A stretch of DNA of 23,399 nucleotides from NCBI GenBank assembly GCA_047623555.1, contig JBLHMP010000066.1, positions 1-23,399 on the forward strand, read 5' to 3'. Made by a program: the position numbers and the translations under genes. This document shows positions 15,639-23,332 of this stretch, piece after piece. The stretch is from NORP181 sp047623555 (lineage in GTDB: Bacteria > Pseudomonadota > Alphaproteobacteria > Rhodobacterales > Rhodobacteraceae). The notes beneath the pieces were generated by a model. It had not been told where the DNA came from, made no database searches, and was given only the letters and a program-made list of their open reading frames with translations. Positions within the stretch are counted from its first letter, which is position 1. Each line of letters begins with the position of its first letter.

Positions 15639-16769
15639 TCACAGCTTTGTCAGATCAAACCCGGCACTGGCCCGCACCCGTCCATTGACCTGTAATTCCA
15701 CCCGGTGCGCCCCCGGGAAAAGCCGGAAGGTTGTGGCATTGCCCTTAAGCCGATGTGATTTAGCCATCTCGAGCGGCTTTTCCGGCTGCACCACAGCTGT
15801 TTTCAGCTTGAACACCTTAGACCGCAGCCCACCATCAGCTTTGCGAAACCAAAGGATGTAGTCCACCAAAACCGGCGTTTTGGTTTTGGCCGTGATATGA
15901 CATTTGAATGCCAATACATCATCAATAACAACCGGGCCGGGTTTAACCATGATCGCGCATTCAATATCTGCCTCTGGATCATAGCCCAGCATGGTCATCG
16001 CCTGCGGATGCCCGGCCTTGATCAACCCGCGCAACGCATGGCGTGTCATCCAGTCCAGTTCATCAGCGGTTTGCGCGCCCTCATTCACCCAAGCCCGAAG
16101 CCGGTCCAACGCCATATCCGGGTCTTTTTTGGTGATGTCATTCAGATGGTTGGCAACCGATCGGGTCACGTATCGCGTTGCGTCCCGGTGTAGCACGTCC
16201 AGCAGGGTCAGCGGCTGATCAAGGTCTAGCCCAACGGCCTGCCCCCATGGCAAACGCGGCCTTGTGCCTTCGCTGACCAATCGGCGCACGTGATAGCTTT
16301 CATGTGTCGTCCAGCCGGTCATCCGCTCTAAAACCAGATCGGGATAGCAGTTCAGATAGGGGCGAATGGCCCATTCCATCGAAAACCGTTGGGTGATGTC
16401 CTCGATCAGATCAAGTCCCAAATCAGGGTGATCCGGCAGCCCGGCGCGGGCAACGAATTCGCCCAACGGGGCAAAGATGAAATCACCAAAATCATCGTCC
16501 GTACGCGATGGGTCAAGTGGCGGTGGCAAGGCGGCGCGCAAGGTTGCAGCGGTTTCAGGCAGCGCCCCCGGAAGGTGTTTTTCCAGGCAATCCGCGATCC
16601 AGTTGATCCGCTCTTTCAGCTCAAACTCGGCCAGCCGTGCCATGACATCCGCCTCAAACGCAAGCCCGTCAAAGCCCGCGTCCGCAGCGGCAAAAAGGCC
16701 CGCCAAATGGCGAACCTTTTTAGCGTTAAACAACTGATCTTTTAGGGAGAACCCCTGTGCTTCAGCCAT
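15639..16769 (-). CDS. DNA alkylation repair (HEAT-repeat) protein
   Basis: The 376-residue protein starts MAEAQGFSLKDQLFNAKKV and consists of helical HEAT-like repeats (for instance VRRLVSEGTRPRLPWGQ, LHRDATRYVTRSVANHLND). This pattern fits the AlkC/AlkD-like DNA alkylation repair family, which removes alkylated bases. The last 100 residues look like a beta-rich extension (VLVDYILWFRKADG, HRVELQVNGRVRASAG), as in AlkC-type members. The frame is open upstream into the SDR gene, but ATG 16769 lies just two bases after the SDR stop, so translation is probably coupled. No catalytic residue can be assigned by eye. Confidence 0.8.
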   Translation of the reverse strand: MAEAQGFSLKDQLFNAKKVRHLAGLFAAADAGFDGLAFEADVMARLAEFELKERINWIADCLEKHLPGALPETAATLRAALPPPLDPSRTDDDFGDFIFAPLGEFVARAGLPDHPDLGLDLIEDITQRFSMEWAIRPYLNCYPDLVLERMTGWTTHESYHVRRLVSEGTRPRLPWGQAVGLDLDQPLTLLDVLHRDATRYVTRSVANHLNDITKKDPDMALDRLRAWVNEGAQTADELDWMTRHALRGLIKAGHPQAMTMLGYDPEADIECAIMVKPGPVVIDDVLAFKCHITAKTKTPVLVDYILWFRKADGGLRSKVFKLKTAVVQPEKPLEMAKSHRLKGNATTFRLFPGAHRVELQVNGRVRASAGFDLTKL

Positions 16770-16771
16770 TT

Positions 16772-17551
16772 TTACATAGTCATATTGGTGGCACCACCAT
16801 CCAGCAAAATGTTCTGCCCAACAATATAGCCGGCGTGCGTTGAACACAGGAACGCGCAGGCGGCGCCAAATTCTTGTCGGGTGCCATAACGCCCAGCCGG
16901 TATCGTCGCCTCGCGGTTGGTTCGCGCCTTGGCGATTGTGATGCCCTGTGCTGAAGCCGCACCACTATCCAGTCCAGCGGCACGATCAGTGTCATGAAGA
17001 CCCGGCAACAGGTTGTTCATGGTCACGCCACTGCCCGCCACTTGCCGCGCGGTTCCGGCGACATAGCCGGTCAGGCCGGTGCGTGCCGAATTGGACAGGC
17101 CCAGAATGGCGATCGGGGCGCGGACCGATTGGCTGGTGATGTTGATCACCCGGCCCCAGCCACGGGTCATCATGCCCGGCACCAGCGCCTTGATTAGCGC
17201 GATAGGCGCCAGCATATTGGCATCCAGCGCCTTGATGAAATCTTCGCGGTCCCAGTCGGACCACAGACCCGGAGGTGGGCCACCCGCGTTGTTTACCAAA
17301 ATATCAACTTCGCCCACAGCGGCCAAAACCGCCGCCTGCCCTTCGGCTGTGGCGACATCGGCGGCAACGGTTGTTACCTCGACGCCGTATGTGTCGCGGA
17401 TCGCTTGTGCGGAGGCCTCAAGGGCGTCAGAGCCGCGTGCATTCATCACCAGATGAACGCCGGCCTCGGCCAATGATTCGGCACAGCCCAGCCCCAAACC
17501 TTTGCTGCTGGCGCAAACCAGCGCCCGTTTTCCAGCTATCCCAAAATCCAT
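16772..17551 (-). CDS. SDR family protein with a non-standard active site
   Basis: From ATG 17551 (AGGAGA box seven bases upstream) the protein has 259 residues. It has an N-terminal glycine motif CASSKGLG at 13-20, NNAG at 87-90, Ser140 in VINITSQS, and the C-terminal GQNILLDGG of classical SDRs. Where the catalytic Tyr-x-x-x-Lys should be, the sequence is LSNSARTGLTG, which puts Ser153 for Tyr and Arg157 for Lys. Related SDRs with LSNxxR are known from memory, so this looks like a subfamily feature. Reaction and substrate are unknown. The longer open frame to 17731 covers the promoter region and is not used. It is coupled to the DNA alkylation repair gene. Confidence 0.88.
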   Translation of the reverse strand: MDFGIAGKRALVCASSKGLGLGCAESLAEAGVHLVMNARGSDALEASAQAIRDTYGVEVTTVAADVATAEGQAAVLAAVGEVDILVNNAGGPPPGLWSDWDREDFIKALDANMLAPIALIKALVPGMMTRGWGRVINITSQSVRAPIAILGLSNSARTGLTGYVAGTARQVAGSGVTMNNLLPGLHDTDRAAGLDSGAASAQGITIAKARTNREATIPAGRYGTRQEFGAACAFLCSTHAGYIVGQNILLDGGATNMTM

Positions 17552-17723
17552 ATCCGCTCTCCTGATTTGCGCAATTTTGCCCAGACCTAACACTGGCCAG
17601 CGCCTATTTGCCAGCAATTCACCGATAACGGGCCTGCATTTCGCCACATTCAGTTGGTATATGGGATTGGAAATGGGCCACTCACCCCCAAACGCCAGAC
17701 GATAGCCAACAAGGGCACTCCGT

Positions 17724-18731
17724 ATGAACACCCAATCCGCACCTGCCCAAAGTATCCCAGCCTACCGTGCCGACGACTTTCGCGTCAGCATCGGAGCAAA
17801 TCTTGGCGACGGAATGTCGGTTTGTGACGATTTGATACCCGATGACGTTTACACGCTGAAAACGGGTGCCACACGCGAACGCCTGTCGATCCACGCCCTC
17901 GCGGATGGTACATTCACGATTGCCGCAGATACCGAAATTGGCACGCCAGGGGCCGCATTGCATTTGGACGGGGTGCTGAACCTGATGTCGCCGGACGGGC
18001 AAAACACCGACGTCATCGTGCTCGTTGAGGTCGATCAGGCCGGTGACATTGCCGATATCTATCTGCTGCCGCTGGCCTCATTGGTTGAAAAGACCAACTA
18101 TTCTTTGCTGGGAACCGAACGTGATGCGGCGCGGCAGAAGTTTGCCCAGGTCGCTTGTGTGTCCTTTACCCGTGGCACCCACATCACCATGGCGTCGGGC
18201 GCGCAAATCCCTATCGAAGATTTGCAGATCGGCGATCGCATCCTGACCCGCGATGACGGGCCACAGAAAGTTCGCTGGATCGGCCAAAGCACCGTGCGCG
18301 CCACCGGCGATTTTGCCCCAATAGTCGTGTCCGCCGGAACGCTAAACAACAGCAATGATCTGGTCATAAGCCCCGATCACCGCCTGTTTGTCTATCAACG
18401 CACCGACCAGATTGGCGTCGGCCAGTCCGAGTTGTTGGTCAAGGCCCGGCATCTGGTCAACAACGACAGTGTGTATGTGCAAAGTGGCGGCTTTGTTGAC
18501 TATTTCCAGATCCTGTTTGACCGCCACCACATTATTTACGCCGAGGGTATTGCCGCGGAATCCATGCTGGTCGATCCGCGTACCCGGCCCGCATTGCCAC
18601 CGGAGTTGCTGCACAAACTGAGCGGCATGCCAAACCACGGCCGAAACGACAGTCACGGTCTGGATGTGCAAGAGGCGTTGCTAGATCGTCCGGATGCCAT
18701 CGAATTGTTACGCCGTGCCTCGATGGAGTGA
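17724..18731 (+). CDS. Hint (Hedgehog/intein) domain protein
   Basis: The 335-residue protein has an N-terminal domain of about 140 residues without recognisable motif, then a Hint domain. The Hint part starts at ACVSFTRGTHI (Cys145 as the potential nucleophile) and runs through IEDLQIGDRILTRDDGPQ, VRWIGQSTV, VISPDHRLFVY (His219) and DYFQILFDRHHIIYAEGI. This arrangement is common in Rhodobacteraceae, often at the end of secreted proteins. It could splice or cleave itself at Cys145, but this is not shown. No signal peptide is seen. ATG has an AGGG box ten bases before. It is divergent from the SDR gene across 172 bases. Confidence 0.88.
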   Translation: MNTQSAPAQSIPAYRADDFRVSIGANLGDGMSVCDDLIPDDVYTLKTGATRERLSIHALADGTFTIAADTEIGTPGAALHLDGVLNLMSPDGQNTDVIVLVEVDQAGDIADIYLLPLASLVEKTNYSLLGTERDAARQKFAQVACVSFTRGTHITMASGAQIPIEDLQIGDRILTRDDGPQKVRWIGQSTVRATGDFAPIVVSAGTLNNSNDLVISPDHRLFVYQRTDQIGVGQSELLVKARHLVNNDSVYVQSGGFVDYFQILFDRHHIIYAEGIAAESMLVDPRTRPALPPELLHKLSGMPNHGRNDSHGLDVQEALLDRPDAIELLRRASME

Positions 18732-18734
18732 CAG

Positions 18735-18756
18735 CGTGGGTTGCACCCACCCTACG
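18735..18756. repeat. Short palindromic repeat after the Hint gene
   Basis: A stem GTGGGT/ACCCAC with loop TGC (18736-18750) is followed by CCTACG. Read on the minus strand it is CGTAGGGTGG followed by GTGCAACCCACG, a motif I recall as scattered between genes in many proteobacteria. It begins four bases after the stop of the Hint gene and may also help end its transcript. Confidence 0.55.
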
Positions 18757-18831
18757 CCGTATTCTTGGGTTCGGGTTAGCTATGTGCGATTCCATTTTGC
18801 CACGTTTTACCAAGACCTGACGCGCGCATTC

Positions 18832-18860
18832 TTGCGCTACAGCGCAACCCTCCCTATACG
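18832..18860 (+). promoter_or_regulatory. Candidate prfC promoter, would give a leaderless message
   Basis: TTGCGC (18832-18837) and TATACG (18855-18860) are separated by exactly 17 bases. A start six or seven bases after the -10 box would fall on the A of the prfC ATG at 18867. No ribosome binding site precedes that ATG, which agrees with a leaderless message. The -35 box also forms a 6-bp inverted repeat with GCGCAA at 18842-18847. Confidence 0.4.
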
Positions 18861-18866
18861 CGGCAT

Positions 18867-20474
18867 ATGTTAAATTCCGCTACAAATCGCCCTGAATTGC
18901 CGCCCGAAATTGCCCGTCGGCGCACCTTTGCCATCATTTCGCATCCCGATGCTGGCAAAACCACGCTAACCGAGAAATTCCTGCTCTTTGGTGGCGCCAT
19001 TCAGATGGCCGGACAAGTCCGTGCCAAAGGCGAAGCCCGCCGTACCCGGTCGGATTTCATGCAGATGGAAAAGGACCGTGGTATTTCCGTGTCCGCATCA
19101 GCAATGTCGTTTGATTACAAAGATTTGCGGTATAACCTTGTGGACACGCCCGGTCACTCGGACTTCTCCGAAGACACCTATCGCACGCTGACCGCTGTCG
19201 ATGCGGCCGTGATGGTTATTGATGGTGCAAAAGGCGTTGAAAGCCAGACGCAAAAGTTATTCGAAGTGTGTCGTTTGCGCGATCTCCCTATCCTGACCTT
19301 TTGTAATAAAATGGATCGCGAAAGCCGCGACATTTTTGAAATCATTGATGAAATTCAGGAAAGCCTGGCCATCGACGTTACCCCGGCCAGTTGGCCCATT
19401 GGCGTCGGGCGGGATTTTGTTGGCTGTTACGATATTCTGCGCGACCGGCTAGAACTGATGGACCGCGCCGACCGCAACAAAGTCGCGCAAAGCATTGAAA
19501 TTAATGGTCTTGATGATCCTTTGCTGGAAAAGCATGTGCCCGCACATCTGCTTGATCAATTCCGCGAAGAGCTGGAGATGGCCACCGAACTGATGCCTAA
19601 ACTCGACCCGCAGGCGGTGCTCGAAGGCCATATGACGCCGATCTGGTTTGGCTCGGCGATCAATTCCTTTGGCGTCAAAGAACTGATGGATGGCATTGGC
19701 ACCTATGGGCCACAACCACAAATCCAGTCTGCTGAACCGCGCAATATTGCCCCGGAAGAGACCAAAGTCAGCGGCTTTGTGTTCAAGGTGCAGGCCAATA
19801 TGGACCCGAAACACCGCGACCGCGTGGCGTTTGTGCGCATGGCCTCGGGGCATTTGAAACGGGGCATGAAACTGACCCATGTCCGTAGTAAAAAGGTCAT
19901 GACAATATCAAATCCGGTGCTGTTTTTGGCCTCGGACCGCGCCCTCGCCGAAGAGGCCTGGGCAGGCGATATTATCGGCATTCCCAATCATGGCCAGCTG
20001 CGGATTGGCGATACATTAACCGAAGGCGAAATGTTGCGGGTTTCTGGTATTCCCAGCTTTGCCCCGGAATTGTTGCAAACCGTACGCGCCGGTGACCCGC
20101 TGAAATCCAAGCATTTGGAAAAGGCATTGATGCAGTTTGCCGAAGAAGGCGCCGCAAAAGTCTTCAAACCAACCTTTGGATCTGGCTATATTGTCGGCGT
20201 GGTTGGCCAGTTGCAGTTTGAGGTTCTCGCTAGCCGTATTGAGATCGAATACGGCCTGCCGGTTCGGTTTGAACCAACACAATTTAGGTCTGCTCGTTGG
20301 GTGAATGGCGATCAACAAGCCATTGATAAATTTGTGAATATCAACAAACAGCACATTGCTTATGATAACGATGAATGTGTCGTATACCTAACGCGTTTGC
20401 AGTGGGATATTGACCGCGTCGAACGGGATTTCCCGGATGTGCGCCTGACCGCGACTAAGGAAATGATGATCTGA
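18867..20474 (+). CDS. prfC: Peptide chain release factor 3
   Basis: RF3 is the GTPase that removes RF1 and RF2 from the ribosome after termination. The 535-residue protein has GTPase motifs SHPDAGKTT at 25-33, DTPGH at 93-97 and NKMD at 147-150. The RF3-typical RRTRSDFMQMEKDRGISVSA is in switch I. The C-terminal part (FKPTFGSGYIVGVVGQLQFEV, RSARWVNGD) is complete, and the length is normal. The ATG is fixed by the typical start RPELPPEIARRRTFAI. There is no ribosome binding site before it. A decayed second copy of its last 78 bases lies 915 bp downstream. Confidence 0.97.
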   Translation: MLNSATNRPELPPEIARRRTFAIISHPDAGKTTLTEKFLLFGGAIQMAGQVRAKGEARRTRSDFMQMEKDRGISVSASAMSFDYKDLRYNLVDTPGHSDFSEDTYRTLTAVDAAVMVIDGAKGVESQTQKLFEVCRLRDLPILTFCNKMDRESRDIFEIIDEIQESLAIDVTPASWPIGVGRDFVGCYDILRDRLELMDRADRNKVAQSIEINGLDDPLLEKHVPAHLLDQFREELEMATELMPKLDPQAVLEGHMTPIWFGSAINSFGVKELMDGIGTYGPQPQIQSAEPRNIAPEETKVSGFVFKVQANMDPKHRDRVAFVRMASGHLKRGMKLTHVRSKKVMTISNPVLFLASDRALAEEAWAGDIIGIPNHGQLRIGDTLTEGEMLRVSGIPSFAPELLQTVRAGDPLKSKHLEKALMQFAEEGAAKVFKPTFGSGYIVGVVGQLQFEVLASRIEIEYGLPVRFEPTQFRSARWVNGDQQAIDKFVNINKQHIAYDNDECVVYLTRLQWDIDRVERDFPDVRLTATKEMMI

Positions 20475-20498
20475 CGCTCGTCCCAGGAAACTGTTTTC

Positions 20499-21257
20499 AT
20501 GATTGATCTAGACAAGCAGGTATATAGCGGTGGCTTCTACTCAATCGTTAAGGGATTTGAACACAAACAAACTCCTTTCCGCGATGCCTTGGCCGTGCTC
20601 CCACCGCCAGATATCGATCTAGAACAACTTTGGGATATCACGGTTCAGGCCCCAGATGCGCCAGCACTCACGGAATGGGGCTGCGATGCCCCTGACAAAC
20701 ACATGGAATTGCGGCACATTTTTGCCGGCGAAAATGAACTATTTCTACTTCATGCGATGCTCATTGCCATATTGCGGCGCAACACCCCACCGCCCGAAGC
20801 ATCTGATTTGTTTTTCCGTATCTGGCGTGAACAAGGCACAGCCATGGCGCGTACCCTGCCAACGCGATGGTTGATTTCGGCGGCCACTACCTTTGCAGAT
20901 TGCGGCCAAACCATGGATCAAAGAGCCGGGGGAATGGGCCTTTGTGTGCTGTTTGATCTGATCAAATTGCATGATAGCGAACGTCGGCTAACAGGGCAAA
21001 AGGGCGATAGTCCATTTCGTCAAACCCGTGGAACCAAACGGCAGCCCCTGGCCTTTGATATGCTACCCTACTCGTTGGCGCGCGGAGATCTTGATCGGAA
21101 TATGTTGGCCCGCCTGTGGAAACTCTGCGAAACTGACAGTACATTGCGGCCACTTGGGTCACACATGTTAAATATGGTGATGTCAGACCAGCGCAGCGTT
21201 TTTGCCCGTGTCCAGCATTTTCACACCAAGAAAAAGGACAAAATGGGGGAGAGCTGA
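20499..21257 (+). CDS. Uncharacterised 252-residue protein
   Basis: I do not recognise this protein. It is soluble-looking, with no signal peptide or clear membrane segment. Notable stretches are an N-terminal VYSGGFYSIVKGFEHKQTPF, an alpha-helical middle (ELFLLHAMLIAILRR, FFRIWREQGTAMARTLPTRW, GGMGLCVLFDLIKLHD) and a Lys-rich end (HTKKKDKM). The ATG follows AGGAAA at a fair distance. It sits 24 bases after prfC and before the two glycosyltransferase genes, and is bracketed by the prfC 3' end and its decayed copy. Context hints at a link to the glycosyltransferases, but this is only guilt by association. Confidence 0.75.
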   Translation: MIDLDKQVYSGGFYSIVKGFEHKQTPFRDALAVLPPPDIDLEQLWDITVQAPDAPALTEWGCDAPDKHMELRHIFAGENELFLLHAMLIAILRRNTPPPEASDLFFRIWREQGTAMARTLPTRWLISAATTFADCGQTMDQRAGGMGLCVLFDLIKLHDSERRLTGQKGDSPFRQTRGTKRQPLAFDMLPYSLARGDLDRNMLARLWKLCETDSTLRPLGSHMLNMVMSDQRSVFARVQHFHTKKKDKMGES

Positions 21258-21296
21258 AACTAGCCTTTCCAAACCCAGTGGAAAATCGTGAACTCT

Positions 21297-21312
21297 GCAT
21301 GGGAAACCATGC
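21297..21312. repeat. Hairpin with GAAA tetraloop at the edge of the prfC remnant
   Basis: GCATGG (21297-21302), loop GAAA, and CCATGC (21307-21312) pair perfectly. It lies 40 bases after the stop of the unknown gene and ends at the first base of the decayed prfC tail. No T-run follows. It could stabilise the 3' end of the message or mark a junction. Confidence 0.45.
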
Positions 21313-21389
21313 TGCACTAGGATATTAAACGCGTAGGACAGGGTTTTCTGGATCTGCGACTGACCACAACCAACGAAATGATGGTGTAA
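21312..21389 (+). pseudogene. Decayed duplicate of the last 78 bases of prfC
   Basis: Aligned without gaps to 20397-20474, 58 of 78 bases are the same. Its reading is L-H-stop-DIKRV, then GQGFLDLRLTTTNEMMV and a stop, against LQWDIDRV, ERDFPDVRLTATKEMMI and a stop in prfC. That is 14 of 25 residues identical, with the same stop position. An in-frame TAG at 21318-21320 and the lack of an upstream part make it a non-functional remnant. It ends six bases before the start codon of the first glycosyltransferase. Confidence 0.88.
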
Positions 21390-21395
21390 AACACG

Positions 21396-22415
21396 ATGCC
21401 CCCCCCCGAAGGCAAAAAAAGTTGCAAAATCAAAGTTCCGCCAGACCTGGTGGTCCGGGACGTCGCCAAACTGCGCTGGGGTATTGTGGCGACCATCTTG
21501 GCCCCACTGCGCAACATTGCCCGTTTTGCAGCCTATCATCTGGATCTTGGTGCATCCGAAATCAACCTCTATCTCGACCAACCAGACCCACAAACCGTGG
21601 AATTCTTTGCCGCCAACGATGCCATCAAAATCGTTAAATGTGATGATCTATACTGGCAAGGAAAACGCGAAAAAGCGCGTCGTACCCATCAGTTACGGCA
21701 GGCATTTAATGCAACACGGTGTTATAATCACACCAAAGTGGATTGGTTATGTCACATCGACGTCGATGAATTTTTGTTGACCCAAGCCCCCATTGCCCAA
21801 AACCTTGCCGAAGCGCCGGATGACGTGGCCTATATGCAGATGCTGCCAGCCGAATTGCTGGCTCAGCCAGACCCATATGCAGGCCAATCACATTTCAAAC
21901 TGACCTGCGCCGGTGCGGACCAGCCTGCTGAGGCTCTGACAACGATATATCCCGAATTCGGCCAGTTTCTAAATGAGGGGTTTATCAGCCATACAGGCGG
22001 TAAATTTTTCGCGCGTACCGGCCTAAAAGACCTGCGCGTGGGCATCCATTCTTTGCGACACAAAGGCATGTTCGTTCGCAACGGAAAAACCTTTGAAACG
22101 GTTTACGTGGGCCATGCCCATGCCCCGACCTGGGAAATCTTTACAAGCCATATGAATTTCCGCATGGAGCATGGATCCTATCGAAGAAGAAAGAATGAAG
22201 CCATGAAGTTAGGGGATATTGTTCATCTCATTAAACAGACCGAAGGCGACGCTGGATTGCGCCGGTTTTACGATGATATTTGTTTCGCTTCGCCGACGCT
22301 CTTGGATCGTTTGCAGAGACATAACATGCTTCTCAAAGCGCGGCTTGATCTGGACGACAAGGTCGCGCGCTGGTTCGGCGAAGTGCCGCACACAACGCCA
22401 AAGAACCGGGCATGA
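21396..22415 (+). CDS. Glycosyltransferase family 2 protein (Glyco_tranf_2_4 type), copy 1
   Basis: The 339-residue protein has the core of this family. It opens RWGIVATILAPLRNIARFAAYHLDLGA, then has NLYLDQPD, VDWLCHIDVDEFL (metal-binding DVD at 122-124) and a C-terminal RMEHGSYRRR. Such enzymes usually add sugars to surface polysaccharides; donor and acceptor are unknown. Compared with copy 2, it has an N-terminal extension of about 26 residues of odd composition (MPPPEGKKSCKIK) encoded by C9 and A7 runs. No ribosome binding site precedes ATG 21396; a GTG at 21450 inside the extension is another possible start. The last four bases overlap copy 2 (ATGA). Confidence 0.85.
   Translation: MPPPEGKKSCKIKVPPDLVVRDVAKLRWGIVATILAPLRNIARFAAYHLDLGASEINLYLDQPDPQTVEFFAANDAIKIVKCDDLYWQGKREKARRTHQLRQAFNATRCYNHTKVDWLCHIDVDEFLLTQAPIAQNLAEAPDDVAYMQMLPAELLAQPDPYAGQSHFKLTCAGADQPAEALTTIYPEFGQFLNEGFISHTGGKFFARTGLKDLRVGIHSLRHKGMFVRNGKTFETVYVGHAHAPTWEIFTSHMNFRMEHGSYRRRKNEAMKLGDIVHLIKQTEGDAGLRRFYDDICFASPTLLDRLQRHNMLLKARLDLDDKVARWFGEVPHTTPKNRA
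21399..21407 (+). repeat. C9 run directly after the start codon (A7 run at 21414-21420)
   Basis: Nine C in a row encode residues 2-4 of the glycosyltransferase, followed seven bases later by seven A encoding residues 7-9. Runs of this length are prone to slippage in replication, and any one-base change would break the frame right after the start. Confidence 0.9.
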
Positions 22416-23332
22416 CCAAATGGGGACTCGTTGCCACCATCAAGGCTCCGGTGGCCGAGATTTTGCACTTTGCCGCCTACCATCTGGATCGGGGTGCGCA
22501 CCGGCTTTACATCTATCTGGATGACGACAATCAGGCGGCCTTTGTACCGCTCAAAGCACACCCAAAAATCCGCGTAACCCTGTGTAATGACGCCCATTGG
22601 AAAAAACTGGGGGGTCGACCGAAAAAGCACCAGGTCCGCCAAACGCTTAATGCTACACACGCCTACAATCGCCGGGCCGAAGTTGATTGGCTCATCCATA
22701 TGGATGTCGATGAATTCCTGTGGCCAGAGACTGGCGTCGCAGATACCCTTGCGGCGTTATCACCTGATATTCACTGTGCCCGAATCCGCCCGATCGAATC
22801 GATTGCCGGGGATGGCACCCTATTCAAAGGTTTCATCCCCGCCGGGCCGGATCGTGCGGAAACCGTTCGCCAAATTTATCCGAATTTCGGCGTGTACATT
22901 AAGGGCGGCTTTCTAAGCCATGTCGCCGGTAAGCTTTTTGTGCGAATCGGCAAAGAGAACGTGACGCTTAGGATCCATAACATGTTTTGCAACGATGATA
23001 TGAACCCCGGCCTGACCGAATTATCAGAAATTTCGCTGTGTCATTGTCATTCCAAAAGCTGGTCAGACTGGTTGGCGACCTACCGCTACCGTCTCGAAAA
23101 AGGCTCGTATCGGGCCGACCTTGCGCCGTCCGCACCTTACGGTATGACCCTGCACGAGATGTTCCATCAAATTGAGGCCACTAACGGCGAAGCAGGCCTG
23201 CGTGCGTTCTATGACGAGGTCTGTGCTGATTCCAAAACTTTACGCGCGGCACTGCAATCGCGCGGGTTATTGCGCCGGTGCGATCTCGACCTTGATCGAA
23301 AATCAAAGGAACAATTTCCGAATTTTGCCTAA
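22412..23332 (+). CDS. Glycosyltransferase family 2 protein (Glyco_tranf_2_4 type), copy 2
   Basis: The 306-residue product is a paralog of the previous gene. KWGLVATIKAPVAEILHFAA, YIYLDDDN and VDWLIHMDVDEFLW (DVD at 98-100) line up with it, as do IYPNFGVYIKGGFLSHVAGK and RLEKGSYR. The C-termini also align (GEAGLRAFYDEVC and DLDLDRKSKEQF against GDAGLRRFYDDIC and RLDLDDKVARWF). The start overlaps copy 1 by four bases, so both are translated from one message. It begins directly at the conserved core, without the copy 1 extension. The two divergent copies suggest sugar addition at two different positions or with different donors (inference). The 67 bases after its stop hold nothing recognisable. 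Confidence 0.87.
   Translation: MTKWGLVATIKAPVAEILHFAAYHLDRGAHRLYIYLDDDNQAAFVPLKAHPKIRVTLCNDAHWKKLGGRPKKHQVRQTLNATHAYNRRAEVDWLIHMDVDEFLWPETGVADTLAALSPDIHCARIRPIESIAGDGTLFKGFIPAGPDRAETVRQIYPNFGVYIKGGFLSHVAGKLFVRIGKENVTLRIHNMFCNDDMNPGLTELSEISLCHCHSKSWSDWLATYRYRLEKGSYRADLAPSAPYGMTLHEMFHQIEATNGEAGLRAFYDEVCADSKTLRAALQSRGLLRRCDLDLDRKSKEQFPNFA

Noticed and set aside
17552..17731. Upstream extension of the 259-residue SDR
   Set aside because: The Rossmann start and a strong ribosome binding site agree on ATG 17551; the extension covers the intergenic region.
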